64,000 bases of DNA from Ramlibacter cellulosilyticus (GTDB taxonomy: Bacteria; Pseudomonadota; Gammaproteobacteria; Burkholderiales; Burkholderiaceae_C): assembly GCF_014297465.1 (NCBI RefSeq), contig NZ_JACORT010000010.1, forward strand, positions 62,001-126,000. The letters are read 5' to 3'. The notes under the pieces were generated by a model. The model was not told the origin of the DNA. It saw only the letters and a list, made by a program, of their open reading frames with translations, and made no database searches. This document shows, piece by piece, positions 17,602-25,950 of this stretch; position 1 is the first letter of the stretch; every line of letters begins with the position of its first letter. Both the position numbers and the translations under genes were made by a program.

Positions 17602-19088
17602 CCGTCGCCGCGGCCCCGGTGCTGCGCATGGAGCGCATCGTCAAGCGCTTCGGCGCGCTCGTGGCCAACGACGACGTGTCGCTGCAGCTAGCGCCCGGCG
17701 AGGTGCTGGGCCTGCTGGGCGAGAACGGCGCGGGCAAGTCCACCCTGATGTCCATCCTGTTCGGCCACTACGTGGCGGATGCGGGCCGCATCGAGGTGTT
17801 CGGCCGCGAGCTGCCCGCGGGCCAGCCGCGCGCCGCGCTGGCCGCGGGCATCGGCATGGTGCACCAGCACTTCACGCTGGCGGACAACCTGACCGTGCTG
17901 GAGAACGTGGTGCTGGGCACCGAGCCGCTGTGGCAGCCGTTCAGCCGCCGCGACGCGGCCCGCGCCCGCCTGCTGGAGGTGGGGCAGCGCTTCGGGCTCG
18001 CCGCGGCGCCGGACGCGCTGGTGGCCGGCCTCTCGGTGGGCGAGCGCCAGCGGGTGGAGATCCTGAAGGCGCTGTACCGCGGCGCGCGCATCCTGATCCT
18101 CGACGAGCCCACGGCGGTGCTGACGCCGCAGGAGAGCGAGGCGCTGTTCCGCACCCTGGGCGACATGGTCGCGCAAGGGCTGTCCATCGTCTTCATCAGC
18201 CACAAGCTCGCCGAGGTGCTGCGGGTGGCGCAGCGCGTGGTCGTGCTGCGCGGGGGACGCGTCGTGGCCGAAGCGCCGGCACGCGACACCGATGCGGCGA
18301 CGCTCGCGCGCTGGATGGTGGGGCAGGACGTCGCCCTGCCGGAAGGCCGCGCCAGCACGGTCGCAGAGCGCCCGGTCGTGTGCGAGCTGCAGCACGTGCA
18401 CGCCGGCACGGGCCGCGACCGGCTCGATGGCGTCTCGCTGCAGCTGCGCGGCGGCGAGATCACGGCCATCGCGGGCGTCTCCGGCAACGGGCAGCTCGCG
18501 CTGGCACAGCTGCTTTGCGGCATGCTGCCGGCGCGCGCGGGACGCGTGCAGCTGCCTCCTTCCGGCATCGCGCGCGTGCCGGAGGACCGGCACGGCACCG
18601 GCGTCGTCGGCGACCTGCCCGTGTGGGAGAACGCGGTCTCGGAGCGCCTGCGCACGCGCGCTTTCCGGCGCGGCCCGTTCGTGCGGCGCCACGCCGCGCG
18701 TGCGCACGCGCAAGCCATCGCCACGGCCTTCGACGTGCGCGGCGCCGGCCTGGACGCGCCTGCCCGCGCGCTCTCCGGCGGCAACATGCAGAAGCTGATC
18801 CTCGGCCGCGCCCTGCTGGCCCCCGACGGCAGCGCCCCTCGCCTCATCGTCGCGCACCAGCCGACCTGGGGCCTGGACGTGGGCGCGGTGGCGTACGTGC
18901 AGCAGCAGTTGCTGGCTGCGCGCGATGCCGGTGCCGCGGTGCTGCTGGTGTCCGACGACCTCGACGAGGTCATGGCGCTGGGCGAACGCATCGCGGTGAT
19001 GCATGGCGGGCACCTGACCGACGCGCGTCCGGCACGCGAATGGACGCGCGAGTCGATCGGCCTCGCCATGGCGGGAGGCGCCCCATGA
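17592..19088 (+). CDS. ABC transporter ATPase of the nucleoside importer (two ATPase domains)
   Basis: 498 residues, two fused ABC domains as in NupA/YufO-type proteins. Domain 1 has an intact Walker A (GENGAGKST), signature VGERQRVEILKALYRG and Walker B ILILDEPTAVL. Domain 2 has a degenerate P-loop (GVSGNGQLAL, no Lys) and the signature SGGNMQKLILGRALL followed by IVAHQPTWGLDVGA. This asymmetry is typical of the family. It powers import through the two permeases that follow with overlapping starts. Confidence 0.93.
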   Translation: MEVAVAAAPVLRMERIVKRFGALVANDDVSLQLAPGEVLGLLGENGAGKSTLMSILFGHYVADAGRIEVFGRELPAGQPRAALAAGIGMVHQHFTLADNLTVLENVVLGTEPLWQPFSRRDAARARLLEVGQRFGLAAAPDALVAGLSVGERQRVEILKALYRGARILILDEPTAVLTPQESEALFRTLGDMVAQGLSIVFISHKLAEVLRVAQRVVVLRGGRVVAEAPARDTDAATLARWMVGQDVALPEGRASTVAERPVVCELQHVHAGTGRDRLDGVSLQLRGGEITAIAGVSGNGQLALAQLLCGMLPARAGRVQLPPSGIARVPEDRHGTGVVGDLPVWENAVSERLRTRAFRRGPFVRRHAARAHAQAIATAFDVRGAGLDAPARALSGGNMQKLILGRALLAPDGSAPRLIVAHQPTWGLDVGAVAYVQQQLLAARDAGAAVLLVSDDLDEVMALGERIAVMHGGHLTDARPAREWTRESIGLAMAGGAP

Positions 19089-20146
19089 GGCTCGAACGCC
19101 GCCCCGCCGCCTCCCCGCTGGCCCTCGCCGCCGCCCCGGTCGGCGCGATCGCCTTCACGCTCCTCGTGAGCAGCCTGCTCGTGCTCTGGGCCGGCGCACC
19201 CGTCGCGCCCACCTGGGCCGCCCTGCTCCGCGGCGGCTTCGGCTCGGTGTTCGCCTGGACCGAAACACTCACGCGCGCCACGCCGCTGATCCTCACCGGC
19301 CTGTCCGCGGCCGTCGCCTTCCGCGCCCGGCTCTACAACATCGGCGCCGAAGGGCAGCTGTATGCAGGCGCGCTCGCGGCGGTCGCCGTCGGCGGCATGC
19401 ACGGCGGCACCGGCTTCGCCGCGCCGCCCGCGGTGCTGATGCCGCTGATGTTCGCGGCGGCCGCGGTCGCCGGCGCACTGCTGCTCCTCGGGCCCGCGCT
19501 GCTGAAGGCGAAGCTCGGCGTCGATGAAGTCGTCACCACGCTGCTGCTCAACTTCATCGTGCTGCTGGGCGTCTCGGCCCTGCTGGACGGGCCCATGAAG
19601 GACCCCACCGCCATGGGCTGGCCGCAGAGCGTCGCGCTGCAATCCGAACTCGAGCTCGGCAAGCTGCTGCAAGGCACGCGCGTGCACACGGGCCTGCTGG
19701 TCGCGGCGGTTCTCGCCGTGCTGCTCTGGGCCGTCTTCAAGTACACGGTATTCGGCTTCGACGTCCGCGCGCTGGGCGCGAACCCGCGCGCGGCTGCCTT
19801 CGCGGGCGTGCCGCCGCTGCGCACCACCGCCTGCGTCGCCCTGCTTTCCGGCGGGCTCGCCGGGCTGGCCGGCGCGATCGAGGTGGCGGGCCGCACCAGC
19901 TACGTGACGCTGGACATGTCGCCGGGCTACGGCTACAGCGGCATCGTGATCGCCATGCTGGCCGGATTGCATCCGCTCGCCCTGCTCGCGGCCGCGGTGT
20001 TCGTCGCGGGCGTGCTGGTCGGCGCGGACAGCATGAGCCGCGTCATCGGCGTGCCCACCTACATCGCGGACGTGATCGTCGCCGCGTCGCTGGTGTCCGT
20101 GCTGGTCGCCGCCTTGCTGGCGCAGTACCGGGTGCGGCGCACATGA
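19085..20146 (+). CDS. ABC transporter permease, nucleoside importer subunit 1
   Basis: 353 residues, about eight to ten hydrophobic helices. It has the BPD_transp_2 permease features of BMP-linked systems: TPLILTGLSAAVAFRARLYNIGAEGQLY and the cytoplasmic loop KLGVDEVVTTLLLNFIV. The LGANPRAAAFAG coupling loop contacts the ATPase. The ATG overlaps the ATPase stop as ATGA, and its own stop overlaps the next permease start the same way. Confidence 0.92.
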   Translation: MRLERRPAASPLALAAAPVGAIAFTLLVSSLLVLWAGAPVAPTWAALLRGGFGSVFAWTETLTRATPLILTGLSAAVAFRARLYNIGAEGQLYAGALAAVAVGGMHGGTGFAAPPAVLMPLMFAAAAVAGALLLLGPALLKAKLGVDEVVTTLLLNFIVLLGVSALLDGPMKDPTAMGWPQSVALQSELELGKLLQGTRVHTGLLVAAVLAVLLWAVFKYTVFGFDVRALGANPRAAAFAGVPPLRTTACVALLSGGLAGLAGAIEVAGRTSYVTLDMSPGYGYSGIVIAMLAGLHPLALLAAAVFVAGVLVGADSMSRVIGVPTYIADVIVAASLVSVLVAALLAQYRVRRT

Positions 20147-21063
20147 GCGCCATCCTGGACCTGCTGGGGAATCCGGCGCTGTGGATCGCGGTGCTGCGCA
20201 TCGCGACGCCGCTGGTCTTCGGCACGCTGGGCGTGCTGCTGTGCGAGCGCGCGGGCGTGCTGAACCTGGGCATCGAAGGGATCATGGTGGCGGGCGCGTT
20301 CACCGGCTGGCTGGCGGTCTACGCCGGGCTGCCGCTGTGGGCCGGCGTGGCGGTGGCCGCGGGCACGGGCGCGATCCTCGGCGCGCTGCACGCTTTCCTG
20401 ACCGTGGCCCTGGCCCTGTCGCAGCACGTCTCGGGGCTGGGCATCACGATGCTGGCGACGGCGCTCAGCTACTACGCCTACCGCGTGAGCTTCCCCAAGG
20501 TGAACACCCCGCCGACGGTGACGCCCTTCACGCCCATGGAGTTCCTGGGCATCCCCGTCCTCTCGGCCCAGACGCCGCTCACGCTGCTGGCGCTGCTGCT
20601 CGTTCCCGCGATCGCGTGGTTCCTGTACCGCACGCCCGCGGGCCTGGCGCTGCGCATGGTGGGCGAGAACCCGCAGGCCGCGGAGAGCCAGGGGATTTCG
20701 GTGCTGGCGGCACGCACCGGCGCGGTGGTGGCGGGATCGGCGCTGATGGGCGTCGGCGGCGCGTTCCTCACGCTGTCCGCGTTCGACGCGTTCTTCTTCA
20801 ACATGGTCAACGGCCGCGGCTGGATCTGCGTGGCGCTCGTGGTGTTCGCCTCGTGGCGTCCGGGCAAGGCGCTGCTGGGCGCGCTGCTGTTCGCGTTCTT
20901 CGACGCGCTGCAGCTGCGCCTGCAGCAGTCCGGTGCCGGCCTGCCGTACCAGGTGTACCTGATGCTGCCGTACGCGCTGTCGATCCTGGCGCTGGTGCTG
21001 GTGGCGCGGCGGGCGGCGTATCCGCAGGCGTTGATGAAGCCGTACCGGAAGGGGGAGCGCTAG
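20143..21063 (+). CDS. ABC transporter permease, nucleoside importer subunit 2
   Basis: 306 residues, about eight hydrophobic helices. It has the partner-permease motifs RIATPLVFGTLGVLLCERAGVLNLGIEGIM and the coupling loop MVGENPQAAESQGISV. It forms a heterodimeric channel with the previous gene product. It is the last gene of the operon, and its stop codon overlaps the stop of the convergent SnoaL-like gene. Confidence 0.92.
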   Translation: MSAILDLLGNPALWIAVLRIATPLVFGTLGVLLCERAGVLNLGIEGIMVAGAFTGWLAVYAGLPLWAGVAVAAGTGAILGALHAFLTVALALSQHVSGLGITMLATALSYYAYRVSFPKVNTPPTVTPFTPMEFLGIPVLSAQTPLTLLALLLVPAIAWFLYRTPAGLALRMVGENPQAAESQGISVLAARTGAVVAGSALMGVGGAFLTLSAFDAFFFNMVNGRGWICVALVVFASWRPGKALLGALLFAFFDALQLRLQQSGAGLPYQVYLMLPYALSILALVLVARRAAYPQALMKPYRKGER

Positions 21064-21416
21064 GCGAAGAACCCCACGACCTTCAACAGCCGCCCCTCCC
21101 CATCCAGCTCCGCGAAGTCCACGCCCTGCAGCACCGCGGCGCCCTTCGCATCCACCAGCCGCCACCCATAACGCGCAAAGCCGTGGTGCGCATCCACCGC
21201 CGTGCTGCGCTCGAAGCGGTGCTGCGGAAACTGCGACAGCAGGGTCGCCGCCTGGTCGGCGATGCCCTGGTGCCCGCGGGCTTCCAGCGGGGGGTCGACG
21301 AGGCGGCCTTCGGCATTCCAGGCCTGGCGGATCGCCGCGGCGCGGCGGGAAGCATCGGCATCGCAATAGGCGGCGAGGTGGGCGTCAACGAGGCGTTCGA
21401 GGGTGGAAGCATCCAT
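21060..21416 (-). CDS. SnoaL/NTF2-like small protein
   Basis: 118 residues, ATG at 21416 with AAGGAG-like AGCTCC context on the opposite strand. The sequence pattern (helical LERLVDAHLAAYCDADASRRAAAIRQAW, then AWNAEGRLVDPPLEARGHQGIADQA, VDAHHGFARYGWRLVDAKG, and a C-terminal GRLLKVVGFFA) is that of NTF2-fold proteins of the SnoaL group, which include isomerases and hydrolases but also non-enzymes. It is divergent from the cytosine deaminase gene. No specific function is proposed. Confidence 0.75.
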   Translation of the reverse strand: MDASTLERLVDAHLAAYCDADASRRAAAIRQAWNAEGRLVDPPLEARGHQGIADQAATLLSQFPQHRFERSTAVDAHHGFARYGWRLVDAKGAAVLQGVDFAELDGEGRLLKVVGFFA

Positions 21417-21521
21417 GGCAAGCTCCTTGCGTGGTGGTGAAAGAAGGCCCCATGGTGGGCATGACCGGGGCGCCCGGCGATGACCCCGGAGGTCATGGAC
21501 GACAGGCGCCGGCAACGCAGC

Positions 21522-21527
21522 TATCCT
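21522..21527 (+). promoter_or_regulatory. Candidate promoter of the cytosine deaminase gene (-10 TATCCT)
   Basis: TATCCT is preceded, 17 bp upstream, by ACGACA (4 of 6 match to TTGACA) and ends 6 nt before the ATG. Transcription would start at or next to the start codon, giving a leaderless mRNA. No Shine-Dalgarno sequence is present. Confidence 0.5.
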
Positions 21528-21533
21528 CTTCCC

Positions 21534-22805
21534 ATGCTCGACCTCCTCGTCACCAACGCCACGCTGCCGGACGGCCGCACCGGCATGTCCGTCGCCGTGC
21601 AGGACGGCCGCATCCGCGAGGTCGCCGCCGGCCTGCAGGCGCAGGCGCGCGAGACCGTGGACGCCGGCGGCCACCTGCTGTCGCCGCACTTCTGCGACCC
21701 GCACTTCCACATGGACGCGACGCTCAGCTACGGCCTGCCGCGCGTCAACGAGAGCGGCACGCTGCTCGAAGGCATCGCGCTGTGGGGCGAGCTCAAGCCG
21801 ATGCTGAAGGCGGAGGACATGGTCCGGCGCGCGCTCGCCTACTGCGACTGGGCGGTCGCGCGCGGCCTGCTCGCGATCCGCAGCCACGTGGACACGAGCG
21901 ACCCGTCGCTGCTGCCCGTGGAGGCGATGCTGGAAGTGAAGAAGCGCGTGGCGCCCTACCTCGACCTGCAGCTCGTGGCCTTCCCGCAGGACGGCGTGCT
22001 GCGCACCCCGGGCGGCCTGCAGAACCTGGAGCGCGCGCTGGACCTCGGCGTGGACATCGTCGGCGGCATCCCGCACTTCGAGCGCACGATGGCACAGGGC
22101 GCCGAGAGCGTGAAGCTGCTGTGCGAGATCGCCGCCGCGCGCGGCAAGCTCGTCGACATGCACTGCGACGAGACGGACGATCCCCTCTCGCGGCACATCG
22201 AATCGCTTGCCTTCGAGGCGCAGCGCCTCGGCCTGCAGGGCCGCGTGAACGGCTCGCACTGCACGTCGATGCACGGCATGGACAACTACTACGTGTCCAA
22301 GCTGATCCCGCTGATCGCGGAGAGCGGCGTGAGCGTGGTGGCCAACCCGCTGATCAACATCACGCTGCAGGGTCGGCACGACACGTATCCCAAGCGCCGC
22401 GGCATGACGCGCGTGCCGGAACTGCTGGCCGCGGGCGTGAACGTCGCGTTCGGCCACGACTGCGTGATGGATCCCTGGTACGGCATGGGCTCCGGCGACA
22501 TGCTGGAAGTGGCGCACATGGGGCTGCACGTGGCGCAGATGACGAGCCAGAAGGGAATCCGCGCGTGCTACGAGGCGGTGACGACGAATGCCGCGCGCGT
22601 GATGCACCTGCAGGGGTACGGGCTGGAGCCGGGGTGCGACGCGAGCTTCGTCCTGCTGCAGGCGGGGGACGTCATCGAGGCGATCCGGCTGCGCGCGCAC
22701 CGGCTGAAGGTCTGGCGCAAGGGCAAGCTGCTGTCGCAGGCGCCGGAGATGGTCGCCAGCCTGGCGCTGCCCGAGCGGCCGGTGCAGGTTCGCTTCGGGC
22801 GCTGA
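21534..22805 (+). CDS. codA: Cytosine deaminase-like amidohydrolase
   Basis: 423 residues. Metal-dependent amidohydrolase of the CodA group. Visible motifs are CDPHFHMD (ligands His57 and His59), MHCDETDDPLSRH, GSHCTSMHGMD and FGHDCVMDPWYGMGSGDML, each aligning with E. coli CodA. The expected reaction is cytosine to uracil plus ammonia, which fits the uracil-degrading genes and nucleobase importer nearby. Related enzymes with other substrates (isocytosine, creatinine) exist, so the substrate is inferred. Start at ATG 21534; upstream in-frame ATGs are inside the promoter. Confidence 0.85.
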   Translation: MLDLLVTNATLPDGRTGMSVAVQDGRIREVAAGLQAQARETVDAGGHLLSPHFCDPHFHMDATLSYGLPRVNESGTLLEGIALWGELKPMLKAEDMVRRALAYCDWAVARGLLAIRSHVDTSDPSLLPVEAMLEVKKRVAPYLDLQLVAFPQDGVLRTPGGLQNLERALDLGVDIVGGIPHFERTMAQGAESVKLLCEIAAARGKLVDMHCDETDDPLSRHIESLAFEAQRLGLQGRVNGSHCTSMHGMDNYYVSKLIPLIAESGVSVVANPLINITLQGRHDTYPKRRGMTRVPELLAAGVNVAFGHDCVMDPWYGMGSGDMLEVAHMGLHVAQMTSQKGIRACYEAVTTNAARVMHLQGYGLEPGCDASFVLLQAGDVIEAIRLRAHRLKVWRKGKLLSQAPEMVASLALPERPVQVRFGR

Positions 22806-22816
22806 AGCCGCAAGCC

Positions 22817-22845
22817 CCGGATTCCCGCCTCCGCGGGAACGACGG
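22817..22845. repeat. Short hairpin repeat, second family, copy 1
   Basis: Contains TTCCCGC/GCGGGAA (22822-22828 and 22833-22839) followed by GACGG. The same layout occurs at 53631-53659. This type of element is common between genes in many proteobacteria. It may also act as a terminator for the deaminase gene. Confidence 0.55.
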
Positions 22846-22961
22846 GCGCTTTCCTTGATCTTTGCCAAGTCCGGCGACGCCGGCTGGAACACACTGGCAG
22901 GGCATGCCTCCCACGAGGACCGGCTGGCAATCGTCGCCGGCACCTCGGAACGGAGCACGCC

Positions 22962-23474
22962 ATGATCGCACGCAAGCCCTTCATCTCCACCCTGCTGGTC
23001 ACCGCCGCCGCGGTGATCGCCGCCTGCGCACCTGCCGCCTTCGCGGCGACGCCTGCAAGCGGCGCCCATGCACACGAACAAGCCGCCGGCAGCCCCGCGC
23101 TGCGCCTCGACCACGGGCGCAAGTGGGCCACCGACGCCCCGCTGCGCCAGGGCATGGCGCGCATCCGTGGGCTGGTGGCGCCGCAACTCGCCGCCGCGCA
23201 CGGGGGGCGCCTGGAGCCGGCCGACTACGCCGCCCTTGCGACGAAGATCGATGCGGAGGTCGCGGCCATCGTCAAGGATTGCAGACTGCCCCCGGAAGCC
23301 GACGGCGTGTTGCACGTCGTGCTCGGCGAACTCCTGGCGGGCACGGGCACCCTGGCCGGACGCACCGCCGGCGCCACCCCCGTGGACGGCCTCGTGCAGG
23401 TGGTCGCCGCCGTCAACACCTATGGGCGCTACTTCGAGCACCCCGGCTGGAAGCCCCTCGCCGAAGCGCACTGA
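22962..23474 (+). CDS. Small exported protein (DnrO-like)
   Basis: 170 residues, with a signal sequence (FISTLLVTAAAVIAACAPAAFAA) that could be read as a lipoprotein signal (IAAC) or a normal Ala-x-Ala cleavage. The mature protein has an HAHEQAA segment, then KWATDAPLRQGMARIRGLV and a C-terminal VDGLVQVVAAVNTYGRYFEHPGWKPL. It resembles, from memory, proteins labelled DnrO near Crp/Fnr-type regulators of nitrogen-oxide metabolism, and such a regulator gene follows here. No enzyme motif is visible. Function is unknown. Confidence 0.65.
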   Translation: MIARKPFISTLLVTAAAVIAACAPAAFAATPASGAHAHEQAAGSPALRLDHGRKWATDAPLRQGMARIRGLVAPQLAAAHGGRLEPADYAALATKIDAEVAAIVKDCRLPPEADGVLHVVLGELLAGTGTLAGRTAGATPVDGLVQVVAAVNTYGRYFEHPGWKPLAEAH

Positions 23475-24168
23475 ACGCGCGGCCCCGGGCGGCGTCCCGG
23501 CGGCGGCGCTGCTCAAGGCGGTGCCGCTGTTCCATGCCCTGGACTCCGGCACGCTGGCACGGCTCGCCGCCGCGAGCGTGCGCCTGCCGCTGCCCCGTGG
23601 TGCCTACGCGTTCCGCCGTGGCGACCCGCCCACGGGCATGTACGTCGTCGTGTACGGCCAGGTGCGGCTGCTCGGATGCGATCGCACCGGCGGCGAGCGC
23701 CTGGCGGGCGTCGTCCACGCCGGGAGCAGCTTCGGCGAGGCGGTGATGTTCCTGGGCCGCCCCGCCCTGGTGGACGCGCAGGCGGCCACGGACACCCTGC
23801 TGCTGCGCCTGCCCCTGGAAGCGGTGGATGGCGAGATCGAGCGCAACCCGCTCTTCGCCCGCCGGCTCCTTGCGGGCCTGAGCGCGCGCCTCGAAGCGTT
23901 CGTGCAGGAGCGGGCGCGTCACGATCTCGGCAGCGGCCGCGAGCGGCTGCTCGATTACCTGCGGCGCCTCGCGGGCGGCACGCCGGCCGAACCGTTCGCC
24001 TTGCCCGCCACGAAGCGCGCGATCGCCGCCCACCTGAGCGTGACGCCGGAGCACTTCTCGCGGCTGCTGCGGGACCTGGCTGACGAAGGCCGGCTGCGCG
24101 TCGAAGGACGGCGCATCACCTTGCTGCCTGCCGCTACGGCCGCTCCCACTCCCCCAGGTGCGGGATGA
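23422..24168 (+). CDS. Crp/Fnr family transcription regulator
   Basis: About 248 residues. The N-terminal part is a cyclic-nucleotide-binding-like beta roll (LLKAVPLFHALDSGTLARLAAASVRLPLPRGAYAFRRGD, then GSSFGEAVMFLGRPA). The C-terminal winged helix contains ATKRAIAAHLSVTPEHFSRLLRDLADEGRL. There is no N-terminal Cys cluster, so it is not an Fe-S Fnr. It may belong to the Dnr/haem-type group given its neighbour. The start is uncertain: ATG 23422 overlaps the previous gene by 53 bp, and GTG 23521 would trim the first strand. Neither has a good ribosome-binding site. Confidence 0.82.
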   Translation: MGATSSTPAGSPSPKRTERAAPGGVPAAALLKAVPLFHALDSGTLARLAAASVRLPLPRGAYAFRRGDPPTGMYVVVYGQVRLLGCDRTGGERLAGVVHAGSSFGEAVMFLGRPALVDAQAATDTLLLRLPLEAVDGEIERNPLFARRLLAGLSARLEAFVQERARHDLGSGRERLLDYLRRLAGGTPAEPFALPATKRAIAAHLSVTPEHFSRLLRDLADEGRLRVEGRRITLLPAATAAPTPPGAG

Positions 24169-25339
24169 GGTCGTCGATCGCGATCACCTCGCGCTGCGCA
24201 TCGTCCCGCTCGAACACCACCGCCGACCAGCCCCGCATGCCCACGGGCCGCAGGTGGTGCCCGTTGACCCGCAGCTGCTGCCCGGACACGGCGCGCATCA
24301 CCACGCGCTCGTAGCGCGAGCGACCGAGCTGCGCGGGCGGGAACTGCGCGTCCCACGCGCAGAGCCGGCCCACGTCCTCGTATTCGTCGGGCCGGTCGTC
24401 CAGGTCGAGGAGCGAAGGGCTGCGCCCCTGGATCACGGCCACCAGGAGCCGGAAGGTGAAGGGATCGCACATGCGGCGGATCGAGCGCCAGAAGTGCCGC
24501 AAGGTGTGCCCCGCGATCGCCCGCAGGCTGAGGACCCGGTGCTCCTGGGTCGGCCACAGGTGGGTGTCGACGTCGCAGATGAACGGGTTCTCCGGGTAGC
24601 AGTCGAAGCGTGCCAGCCAGCCCTTGCGCGAGGTATGGGGCATGGGACGGAAGCCGCTGATGACGGGGATGCCGTGCCGGGAGAGCGCATCCAGCTCGTA
24701 GCTCGGCCAGTTCATCACCTCGCGCACCACGCCGACGATCAGGGCCGCCGTCGCGATCATGAGCGAGGGGCTGGGCGTGAAGTCCGACGTGATCTCGATG
24801 CGGTCCTTGCGAGGACGCACGCCGACGCCCGTGGAGCGCCGGTTGGTGGCGAGCAGCATCACGGGCGCGGGCAGGATGTACGTGAGCAGGCGCGCGAGCT
24901 GCTCGATGCTGCGGCCGTTGGCCGGCTCGCCGGCCGGCAGCTCGAACGACACGTTGTAGTGGGCGCTGAAGCCGACGAGCCGCGTCTCGTGGTGGTTGCG
25001 CGCGTCCCAGGCATCGAGCTCCCGGCGGATGATCTGCAGCGCCTCCCACAGCGAACGCCCCGCCCGCGCGGCGCAGCCGCGCTCGATCTCGATCACCGGG
25101 GTGGCCACCTCGATCACGCCCGTGTCGAAATAGACCGCGCCCCCGGTCGGCAGGTGGTACGAAGTGCCTTCGCGGTGCATCAGCTCGCCGCGGATGAAGT
25201 CGCGCGGGCTGCCGAACAGGGCCTCCGGCCGCGTGGGCTCGCCGTCCAGGACGAGCGAGCACTCGGCCTCCATGCCCATCGCGGCGAGCCGCAAGCGCTC
25301 GGGCGCGGACGGGTGCTCCTGCTTCTTGCGATCCACCAT
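24134..25339 (-). CDS. Glutamine-synthetase-fold ligase-like protein (GCS2/amidoligase group)
   Basis: 401 residues, no signal peptide. The opening GMEAEC (residues 22-27) followed by VYFDTGVIEVATPVIEIE and a GFSAHYNVSFE strand matches the acidic metal/ATP-binding layout of the GS-type carboxylate-amine ligases (glutamate-cysteine ligase-2, amidoligases, PafA). I cannot place it in one of these subfamilies by eye. It would form an amide bond using ATP. It is the last gene of a three-gene overlapping operon with an M15-like peptidase and a beta-lactamase-like hydrolase, and its ATG overlaps the previous stop as TGATG. Its 3' end overlaps the convergent Crp-type gene by 35 bp. Confidence 0.6.
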   Translation of the reverse strand: MVDRKKQEHPSAPERLRLAAMGMEAECSLVLDGEPTRPEALFGSPRDFIRGELMHREGTSYHLPTGGAVYFDTGVIEVATPVIEIERGCAARAGRSLWEALQIIRRELDAWDARNHHETRLVGFSAHYNVSFELPAGEPANGRSIEQLARLLTYILPAPVMLLATNRRSTGVGVRPRKDRIEITSDFTPSPSLMIATAALIVGVVREVMNWPSYELDALSRHGIPVISGFRPMPHTSRKGWLARFDCYPENPFICDVDTHLWPTQEHRVLSLRAIAGHTLRHFWRSIRRMCDPFTFRLLVAVIQGRSPSLLDLDDRPDEYEDVGRLCAWDAQFPPAQLGRSRYERVVMRAVSGQQLRVNGHHLRPVGMRGWSAVVFERDDAQREVIAIDDLIPHLGEWERP

Positions 25340-25950
25340 CAGCTTTCTTCCGTCGGTTGGCTGGCGTCCTGCACGTCCACGGGATCGAACAGCGTGTAGC
25401 CGATGTCGATGTGCAGGTGGTCGTCCGCTTCGCCGTCTTCCTGGCCCCAGGGGCGGATCCACGCCCCGGGAATGACGCGCCGCGCGATGGCCGCGTACTT
25501 CTCGATCTCCTCGCGGTTGTCGAGGTACGTGTCACCGATGCGGTAGATGTTGGCGGCCGTGCCCCAGCAGTGGCGCGAGGCGTGGCGGCTCAAGGCGTGC
25601 GCGGGCGAGCGGTAGCCGCCGTTCGCGGCGACGTGCACGTACGTGCCGACCTCGAGGCGAAAGAGTTCGAGGGCACCCGCGAGCAGCAGGATGGCGCAGG
25701 GCACGTAGCGCGGGAACGAACGCGCGAGCAGCGTCTCGCGCACGTCCACGCCTATGAGTTCCCAGGCCTTGAAATGCACCGTCAGGTCCGTTTCCAGCGC
25801 CTGGTGCCAGGAGTCGACCCGCAGGAAGGAGGACGGCAGCACGCGTTCGATGCCGGAGCGGTCCCGCAGCGTCTCGCCGGGGCGCAGCACCTGCCGCCAT
25901 TCGCGGGGCAGGTCCCCGGGGAGCACGAGCGGCAGCGGCAAGGTGGTCAT
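25339..25950 (-). CDS. M15-like metallopeptidase-fold protein, no signal peptide
   Basis: 203 residues. The segment NGGYRSPAH (110-118), SRHCWGTAAN (125-134) and a C-terminal DDHLHIDIG resemble the active site of M15 D-Ala-D-Ala carboxypeptidases. In that family the first zinc ligands are His and Asp seven residues apart (SxHxxGxAxD); here the Asp position is Asn134. The N-terminus (MTTLPLPLVLPGDLPREW) is not a secretion signal, so it should be cytoplasmic, unlike typical wall-lytic M15 enzymes. It overlaps both neighbours (ATGA and TGATG), so it is translated together with them. Substrate is unknown. Confidence 0.6.
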   Translation of the reverse strand: MTTLPLPLVLPGDLPREWRQVLRPGETLRDRSGIERVLPSSFLRVDSWHQALETDLTVHFKAWELIGVDVRETLLARSFPRYVPCAILLLAGALELFRLEVGTYVHVAANGGYRSPAHALSRHASRHCWGTAANIYRIGDTYLDNREEIEKYAAIARRVIPGAWIRPWGQEDGEADDHLHIDIGYTLFDPVDVQDASQPTEES

